Origin: Deinococcus cellulosilyticus NBRC 106333 = KACC 11606
GTDB taxonomy: Bacteria > Deinococcota > Deinococci > Deinococcales > Deinococcaceae
Direction of reading: 5' to 3'
DNA length: 64,000 nucleotides
Assembly: GCF_007990775.1 (NCBI RefSeq)
Contig: NZ_BJXB01000029.1
Span: 1-64,000 of the forward strand
Positions 58,875 to 64,000 of this stretch are shown here, one piece after another (the first letter of the stretch is position 1; every line of letters starts with the position of its first letter). A program made the position numbers and the translations under genes. The notes below the pieces were generated by a model. It saw only the letters and a program-made list of their open reading frames with translations. It made no database searches and had not been told where the DNA came from.

Positions 58875-60571
58875 GCCTGACCTCCCTGCACCATGGCGGT
58901 GGCATCCGAGAACTCAAGGGCCAGCCCGGCGTTTTTCAGTTTCTGCAAGAGCATGTTCTGGTTCATTTCGTAATACTCGGCATTCAGGCGGTGGCGCTCA
59001 AAAAGCCCGGACTCCCTGGCCTGAGACAGGCCCACCACAAGGCCGTATTTCTGGTACAGGAGCGAGAGAAATTCGGTGAACTCCATGCGCTCTGCAGGTC
59101 CGAGGTTGGCGTAAACCAGGGTTTTCAGGAGGTTGTTTTGCAGCACGTAGCGCTGAGGGGTGCCCACCAGAGGGGCCACAAAGCCGCAGTACTTGGCGAG
59201 TTTGCGGTGCACCCCCTCGAAATTCTTGTTGAAGTCACCCATCAGGAGTTCTTCCAGCCTGTCCTGGAAGAGTTTGCGCTGTGCCTCAATCCCTTTATCG
59301 CCAGTCATCTTGCTCCAGCGGGCCTCAAGGTCCGTCTGGTGATTTGAGAGGTCCTGTTTTTTGACTGGATAATGGTCTCCCAGGTGGTCAATGAACTTCC
59401 GCAGGTTTTCCATCCAGCTGGTGCCTCCAGGGAACAGCGTTCGCAGTTCCTGTTCGAAATGGCACTGCACGGCAACCCGGATCTGGCTTTCCTGCTCTCT
59501 GAACTGCACGGCAGAGGCCCGCCTGAGGCTGCTGTCCCGGCTGTTTTCCAGCAGGTCCACAAGGAGCCTGGGGAGCATTTCGGTTTTGCCGGAAAGCACC
59601 AGCGAACGGTGGTAGATGTACTGGGTGATCTGGAAGGCCATCAGGTACGAGAAGAGGGTGAGCAGTTCGGTGGCGTCCAGTTCGGCGTGCAGCAGTTTGT
59701 TCACGTCTTCAGCCATCTGGTGGCAGAACGCCTGATCGGGTTCGGGAATCCAGCCAAGGTAGCCTCTCCCCTTGCCGCCTTCTTCGGGGTCCTCCTCTTC
59801 AAGCTCTTCTGACGGACTTTCATTCTGCCAGAGCGAGTCAATGAACTGGGCCAGCTGCCCGATGCTGGGCTGGCTGTCTTTCATCAGAAATTTCAGGCGG
59901 GAGGTGATGGAGCAGGCAAGTTGTGGGTCCTGCCTGGTGCCTGCAGAGAGCAAAAGGTAATAGAGCTGCCCACCACGCACAAAGAAGTTGGCGGCGGTGA
60001 ATTCCATCCCCCGGTCAAGTTCATGGTCCTCAATCTGGTGGAGTTCGTCTTCAGAGATGCGCTCGGTTTTGGACTTCTTGCGCAACGCCTCCCAGAACAA
60101 CAAGGATTCATGGGCCGGGAACAGGGCACGCGCAAACCAGGAGCGGTTGCTTTCCACTGCGGTGAAAGACTTCAGCAGGGACTTGGCGGACTCCACGGGG
60201 TCAAATCCTGAGTCCATGCCCAGAGGGGTGGGGTTCAGTCTGATCAGGTCCGACTGGCGGAGCTTGTTCTCCAGACGCTTCCGGGCAAAGTCGTCTCTGG
60301 GATGCCGGGATTTCTCGGTGTCCGAGTAGAACACGAAACGCCTCAGGCCCAGACGGGTGGCCTTCTTGAACCCCAGGCTTTTTCGGTCCTGCTTTTCCCC
60401 GTCACAGATGCCCCGTCCAAGCTCATAGTCAAAGCCGTACAGCACGTTCAAGAACTCCAGCAGGTATTCCATCGGGTCCTGCCCGATGCGGAAACGGTGG
60501 CCCCAGATGTAGGCGCTCACCGGGTACTGTTTGGGTGCACTGTCATAATTGCCATACCGCTGCATGCTCAT
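58871..60571 (-). CDS. dptG: DptG-like protein
   Basis: 566 residues, mostly helical, with no catalytic motif seen. The N-terminal region (YPVSAYIWGHRFRIGQDPMEYLLEFL), the basic KKATRLGLRRFVFYSD and a helical body with scattered Arg/Glu pairs are compatible with DptG, but the assignment rests mainly on gene order: it overlaps the DptF-like stop and DptH-like start by 4 bases each. In studied systems DptFGH form the restriction arm of Dnd. No Walker A, Zn or nuclease signature can be pointed to. Confidence 0.65.
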   Translation of the reverse strand: MSMQRYGNYDSAPKQYPVSAYIWGHRFRIGQDPMEYLLEFLNVLYGFDYELGRGICDGEKQDRKSLGFKKATRLGLRRFVFYSDTEKSRHPRDDFARKRLENKLRQSDLIRLNPTPLGMDSGFDPVESAKSLLKSFTAVESNRSWFARALFPAHESLLFWEALRKKSKTERISEDELHQIEDHELDRGMEFTAANFFVRGGQLYYLLLSAGTRQDPQLACSITSRLKFLMKDSQPSIGQLAQFIDSLWQNESPSEELEEEDPEEGGKGRGYLGWIPEPDQAFCHQMAEDVNKLLHAELDATELLTLFSYLMAFQITQYIYHRSLVLSGKTEMLPRLLVDLLENSRDSSLRRASAVQFREQESQIRVAVQCHFEQELRTLFPGGTSWMENLRKFIDHLGDHYPVKKQDLSNHQTDLEARWSKMTGDKGIEAQRKLFQDRLEELLMGDFNKNFEGVHRKLAKYCGFVAPLVGTPQRYVLQNNLLKTLVYANLGPAERMEFTEFLSLLYQKYGLVVGLSQARESGLFERHRLNAEYYEMNQNMLLQKLKNAGLALEFSDATAMVQGGQA

Positions 60572-62310
60572 GCCTCCACCTCTTGTGGCAGCCTCAGGAC
60601 CTGCGGGCGGTACCCGCTGCCGGTCAACTCAAAAAACTCAATGTGGTCTCCTGTGGGACCCGTCTGAAAGCGGGTGAGAAGTTCGTCTTTCAGGTGGCGG
60701 ATGTCCAGATCGCACTCCTCAGAGAGCACGTTGGAGGTTCCGCCAGACGCCCTGCGCATCACGTACTCGAAACGCAGCAGGTTCACCTTCCAGCGGACCG
60801 GCTCCGGGCTGAGTTTCACATTGGTGATCTGCAGGGTCATCTGTGGACGGGCAGGCATGAAATTCTGCGTTTCAGCGTTCACTTCCAGATCCAGTTGCTC
60901 GTAAGGAATCTTCTGGCGGATGATGGGAATGCTGGTCCTCGCCCCCTGACCGTAGTGGGAGGTCACGTACAGGTGGTCGGTTTCCTGCACAAAAAGCCCT
61001 GAAAAAGCCCGGTTCAAACCCAGCACCATCTTGCGCACCTGCCAGGCCTTCAGGGTGTGCTTCCTGTCTTCCAGAAGTTTCAGGTAAAGCCCGAGGTGCT
61101 GGAATGGAAGCAGCCCCAGCACCGCGTCCTCATCGTGCCACTCGAAGAACACCTTGCGCCTGCAAAAGGGAAGCCAGTTTTTCACAAAGTCCACAGCCTG
61201 CTCCAGCTGGTCCCCAAGCAGGTAACTGGCCCTCTCCTGCTGGAAGAGGGTGTGCCCCAGATCAATGGCAGGCTCGAACACCTGCCGGTACTCCGGCTGT
61301 TCACTGGCCTGATGGTCACTGATGATGAAGTGGTCCACCTGAAACACTGACTGCCCGGCCACATCCAGCCGGTTCATCAGTTTCAGGGCGGTGGCTTTCT
61401 TGCGGAACGTCTCTGTGGCGGCCTCCCCCCACAGGTTGTTGTAGTAGGCGTACTGCCTTGCAACCGAGCGCCATTCGCTGGGTTTCCCTCGCTGCGCACG
61501 GACCTTCTGGCAACTCAGGCCTCCGGTGACGGTGAAGGCCATGTGCACCAGTTGATCCCGCACGGTGATGTGGTGCTCCAGGTGTTCGAGGACCTCGTAA
61601 AGCCTCAGGACCCGCTGTTGAATACGCGGCTGTTGCAGTTTGCGAGCGTTGTGCAGGATGGGGCAGTCCCCTTTCGCGGCACAGCCTCCACAGGCTTCCC
61701 ACCTGTCAGGATCGGTCATCCAGCTGAGAACCTGAGGAATGTAGCTGGAGGTGGGAATGCGGTTCAGGTCGATGACCAGCACAGGTTTAGATGGATCAGG
61801 ACCTTCCTGCAGCTGGCGATCCACTTCGGCCTGAAGCTCAGGAAGGCCCAGTGAGGCAAGCTGTGCCCTCAGGCGTCCCTCGTTGGCCGCAATCAGGAAG
61901 GGCATGGAGGGCATGCCCAGGAGGCGGCGGTGCAAACCCTTCAGGACGACCCCTGACGACTCAATCCCCATCTCAGAGAGGTCCTTGATGACCCTCAGGG
62001 GGTGCCCCTGGCGGTAAAAATCCTGTTTGACCGCATCCCGGTCCCAGCCGGCAAACTTCTGGCCTGTGAATTTTTCAATGATCTTGCGGCACAGGTAGGT
62101 TTTGCCGTCTCCTGCGTTCCCGGTGAGGATCACGGCAGGGGGATGGTCCTGATCAAAAAGCTCAAAGAGTTTCCGTCCAACTTCAGTGTCCAGCGAAAGG
62201 GGCTCAATGCCGTCCACTCTGGAATTGGAAGTGAACTCATCAAAGGCGGCCTCATGCTCTGGAGAGGCGGTGGTGTAGCGGTTGAGGTAGGCCACAAAGG
62301 GATTGGTCAT
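60568..62310 (-). CDS. dptF: DptF-like P-loop ATPase
   Basis: 580 residues. Walker A GNAGDGKT at 64-71 is the form used by DptF. A short cysteine cluster CGGCAAKGDC (about 208-217) with a following His could bind zinc. The rest is alpha/beta with a helical C-terminus and no second motif that is certain. The start has GGGGGTG upstream. It is the first gene after the 318-base repeat-filled gap, so it may open a separate transcript of the restriction genes dptF-dptG-dptH-dndA. DptF is required for phosphorothioate-dependent restriction in Salmonella and Escherichia systems. Confidence 0.75.
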   Translation of the reverse strand: MTNPFVAYLNRYTTASPEHEAAFDEFTSNSRVDGIEPLSLDTEVGRKLFELFDQDHPPAVILTGNAGDGKTYLCRKIIEKFTGQKFAGWDRDAVKQDFYRQGHPLRVIKDLSEMGIESSGVVLKGLHRRLLGMPSMPFLIAANEGRLRAQLASLGLPELQAEVDRQLQEGPDPSKPVLVIDLNRIPTSSYIPQVLSWMTDPDRWEACGGCAAKGDCPILHNARKLQQPRIQQRVLRLYEVLEHLEHHITVRDQLVHMAFTVTGGLSCQKVRAQRGKPSEWRSVARQYAYYNNLWGEAATETFRKKATALKLMNRLDVAGQSVFQVDHFIISDHQASEQPEYRQVFEPAIDLGHTLFQQERASYLLGDQLEQAVDFVKNWLPFCRRKVFFEWHDEDAVLGLLPFQHLGLYLKLLEDRKHTLKAWQVRKMVLGLNRAFSGLFVQETDHLYVTSHYGQGARTSIPIIRQKIPYEQLDLEVNAETQNFMPARPQMTLQITNVKLSPEPVRWKVNLLRFEYVMRRASGGTSNVLSEECDLDIRHLKDELLTRFQTGPTGDHIEFFELTGSGYRPQVLRLPQEVEA

Positions 62311-62628
62311 GGATGCACCCCCAGAAAGTTCACAGTAGACAGTTCACAGTGTTTTGCGTATGGCCTGAGCAAAAGTTCAGAGAACCGTCACATGAAGAGG
62401 ATTCAAAGCAAAAATCGCCTGCCAGGAAAGCTTTTGCTTGCTGTGAACTGTCCACAGGCTTGCCCTGATCACGTGCTTGCGAAACGGTCCGCTGTGAACT
62501 GTGAACTGTCTTGCCCTTAAAACGCGCTTGCAGGACGGCCTGCTTCTTGACTCTGACAGCGTGCTCCCCAGGCGGCTGGGTCGCACTGAGTCGCTTCGCG
62601 CTGGGCGCTGTAAACTGTAAACTCCTAA
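62311..62628. repeat. Gap filled with heptamer repeats CTGTnAA, copies 3-6
   Basis: 318 bases with no gene. Four clusters of the 7-mer are seen: minus-strand CTGTGAA, CTGTCTA, CTGTGAA near 62328-62350; plus-strand CTGTGAA, CTGTCCA near 62441-62454; CTGTGAA twice then CTGTCTT near 62491-62511; and CTGTAAA twice near 62608-62621. The 7-mers face both directions, so hairpins can form. A promoter for the dptF genes could be hidden here, but none is convincing. The CGCTT-rich text at 62570-62604 is repetitive too. Confidence 0.7.
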
Positions 62629-63435
62629 TCACAGGTGACAGATGGAACAGCCCACTTCTTCCTCGGCGTCCATCTCTCCAGTGAAAGCTTCGGCCAGGGA
62701 TTTCGGTCTGCGGCGTGCTGCGGCCCGTTTCTGGCGTTTTTCCTCTTCGAGTTTAATCTGGGCGATGCGTTCTGGTCGGGCAAGGTCAGCGAGGCTCTCC
62801 CCTTCCCTCCAGGTGTAACCCTCCTCGGGTTTCTCGTACTGCATGGCCTCCTCGAATTTGTCGGGGTGACGCTCTAAAAGGCCCACCCACTCGATGCCCC
62901 GCTGGAAGAAACAAAAAGTGCAGCCAGAACGGGAACGCCACTCGTAGTATTTTGGGATGCCAACACTGCTTTCTTCGAGCAGCCTGAACACGTCCTCTCT
63001 GGTGATTCCTGCTTCCTTGAAGGGGTAAACGGGGGTCACGTTGGGTTTGGAGGTGATGTGCCCATCCCGGTGCTCATCTGCACGGATGGCGATATAAAGG
63101 TGCACGGGGTCGGTTCCGATGTATTTCTCAAACGGTTCAATTTTCAGTTGCCTTGTGCACCAGCGCATGTTCGGGGAGGGCAGGTATCCCCGGTACATGT
63201 CCAGCCAGTAATCAAAACCCCTCTCCTGCTCGTCTTCCAAAAGCCGGGTGATGGGTTTCCCCAGAAAGGCCTCCAGGCGGGACAGGTATTCGTAGGTTTC
63301 GGGGAGTTCCTTGTGGGTGTCACAGAACAGGTACTCCATCTCGATCTCGGGGTGGTGTTCTTTCATATAGATGGCAAGTGCAGTGCTGTCCTTGCCCCCT
63401 GAGACCAGCAGAACGTGCCGCATGGTTTCACTCAT
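62629..63435 (-). CDS. dndC: DndC-like PAPS-reductase-family enzyme, short form
   Basis: 268-residue ATP-pyrophosphatase that would activate DNA or a sulfur carrier for sulfur insertion. The PP-loop SGGKDST is at 12-18, the second loop includes RWCTRQLKIEPFEKYIG (91-107), and GCTFCFF (171-177) plus CSIC near the end give a four-cysteine set (Cys172, 175, 263, 266) for an Fe-S cluster; Cys38 and Cys93 are extra. This fits DndC chemistry but it is far shorter than usual DndC (about 500 residues). It could also be a BrxP-type protein. It overlaps the upstream gene by 8 bases. Confidence 0.72.
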   Translation of the reverse strand: MSETMRHVLLVSGGKDSTALAIYMKEHHPEIEMEYLFCDTHKELPETYEYLSRLEAFLGKPITRLLEDEQERGFDYWLDMYRGYLPSPNMRWCTRQLKIEPFEKYIGTDPVHLYIAIRADEHRDGHITSKPNVTPVYPFKEAGITREDVFRLLEESSVGIPKYYEWRSRSGCTFCFFQRGIEWVGLLERHPDKFEEAMQYEKPEEGYTWREGESLADLARPERIAQIKLEEEKRQKRAAARRRPKSLAEAFTGEMDAEEEVGCSICHL

Positions 63436-64000
63436 GGTGTCCTCCGATGATTTTGCGGGTGAGCAGGGCGAGGGCCGAGTAAAGCACGTTCGGGTCCTGT
63501 CCTTTTGCTTGCGTCCTGAATTGCTTCAGAAGTTCATTGCTGAGGAGTTCGGCGTCCTGTCTCTGGTCTTCTCGCAGGCTGAACACCTTGCGGTCTTCCT
63601 TGAGGTCCTGACCGAGCATGGAAATGCGGATCACCTGCACCCCGGCGTCCTGCTCAGCGTCCACTTTTTCGCGCACCAGTTCTTCCAGACGCTGGAAGTC
63701 ACTGGCAATCTGGCGCAATTTCACCTGGAAGGCCATCAGATCCCCATCCCGCCAGTCGGTGACGGGTTTTCCACTGTGGACCACCCGTCCAACTTGCTCC
63801 CTCCACTGCTCTGAAGTTGCAGATGAGAGCTGCTGCACAAAGGCGGTGAGGGTCTGGTCCACGGTGTACCCACGGAGTTGCCCTGCCCGTTTTCTCAGGC
63901 CTTCACGCATTTCTTCGGAGGTGCCCGTGATCTGGAAGGCTTCACGCACCTGCTCTTCAATCTGGTAAAGCAGGCTCGCGTAAGCGGACCCCATCGCATT
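63428..64000 (-). CDS. Unassigned gene upstream of the DndC-like gene, 5' part outside the window
   Basis: Only the last 191 residues are visible; the frame is open to base 64000. The segment is helical and rich in Glu, Gln, Arg and Leu (QLRGYTVDQTLTAFVQQLSS, then KVDAEQDAGVQVIRI and LLSNELLKQF), with no motif that I can name. In classical order the gene before dndC is dndB, but the DndB C-terminal pattern (IDWSRSN, LGLPLSPEEQ) is not seen here, so it is not assigned. DndD would show a Walker B/signature pair near its end, which is also absent. It is translationally coupled to the DndC-like gene. Confidence 0.6.
   Translation of the reverse strand, partial: NAMGSAYASLLYQIEEQVREAFQITGTSEEMREGLRKRAGQLRGYTVDQTLTAFVQQLSSATSEQWREQVGRVVHSGKPVTDWRDGDLMAFQVKLRQIASDFQRLEELVREKVDAEQDAGVQVIRISMLGQDLKEDRKVFSLREDQRQDAELLSNELLKQFRTQAKGQDPNVLYSALALLTRKIIGGHHE

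Noticed and set aside
62311..62628. CRISPR array
   Set aside because: The repeats are 7-mers in short runs, both orientations, without regular unique spacers or cas genes.
63428..64000. dndB or dndD for the edge gene
   Set aside because: The C-terminal patterns of both families are missing from the visible 191 residues.

Overview
The window reads as a chromosome or megaplasmid segment from a moderately high-GC bacterium, most likely Deinococcus or a close relative. This is inference from general impression: codon use rich in CTG, CAG and GTG, several genes whose -10 box sits 6-10 nt before the start codon (leaderless or nearly leaderless mRNAs, well known in Deinococcus), and many short dispersed palindromes. 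No rRNA, tRNA, CRISPR array or intact insertion sequence was seen.

Left part (1-10.5 kb) is ordinary accessory chromosome: a heavy-metal P1B ATPase cut by the window edge, a paired SMR efflux gene set, an OmpR-type two-component system, an Ig-like lipoprotein, a VanY-like carboxypeptidase divergent from a second two-component system, a small HNH protein, and an ArsR-glyoxalase operon with a clear promoter and operator.

From 10.5 kb to the right end the window is an almost continuous defence island. A minus-strand pair (SNF2 ATPase plus a 1,121-residue coiled-coil protein) is divergent from a plus-strand pair (M48 protease with zinc ribbons, PH-like and SHOCT-like segments, plus a HelD-like helicase with a duplicated C-terminal module). 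Then comes a complete type 1 BREX set: brxA, brxB, brxC, pglX, pglZ, brxL. Between pglX and pglZ it carries an AT-richer cargo of HicB-like, ABC-type ATPase and nuclease-like genes. The recognition part of pglX is itself an AT-rich mosaic segment.

After BREX lie a UPF1-like helicase and a six-gene operon: coiled-coil/winged-helix protein, RelE-fold/UvrD fusion helicase, AddB-like and AddA-like helicase-nucleases, a DUF2283-like protein and a CopG-like antitoxin. A secreted protein and an HNH endonuclease follow. The right end, on the minus strand, is a DNA phosphorothioation-type cluster: an unassigned gene running off the edge, a short DndC-like PAPS reductase, DptF-, DptG- and DptH-like proteins and a DndA-like cysteine desulfurase.

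Together the island would combine BREX methylation marking, sulfur-based DNA marking with its restriction arm, and at least five different helicase or translocase motors. The parts most likely to be undescribed are the divergent four-gene block at 10.5-22.4 kb and the RelE-UvrD/AddAB-like operon at 39.9-49.9 kb.
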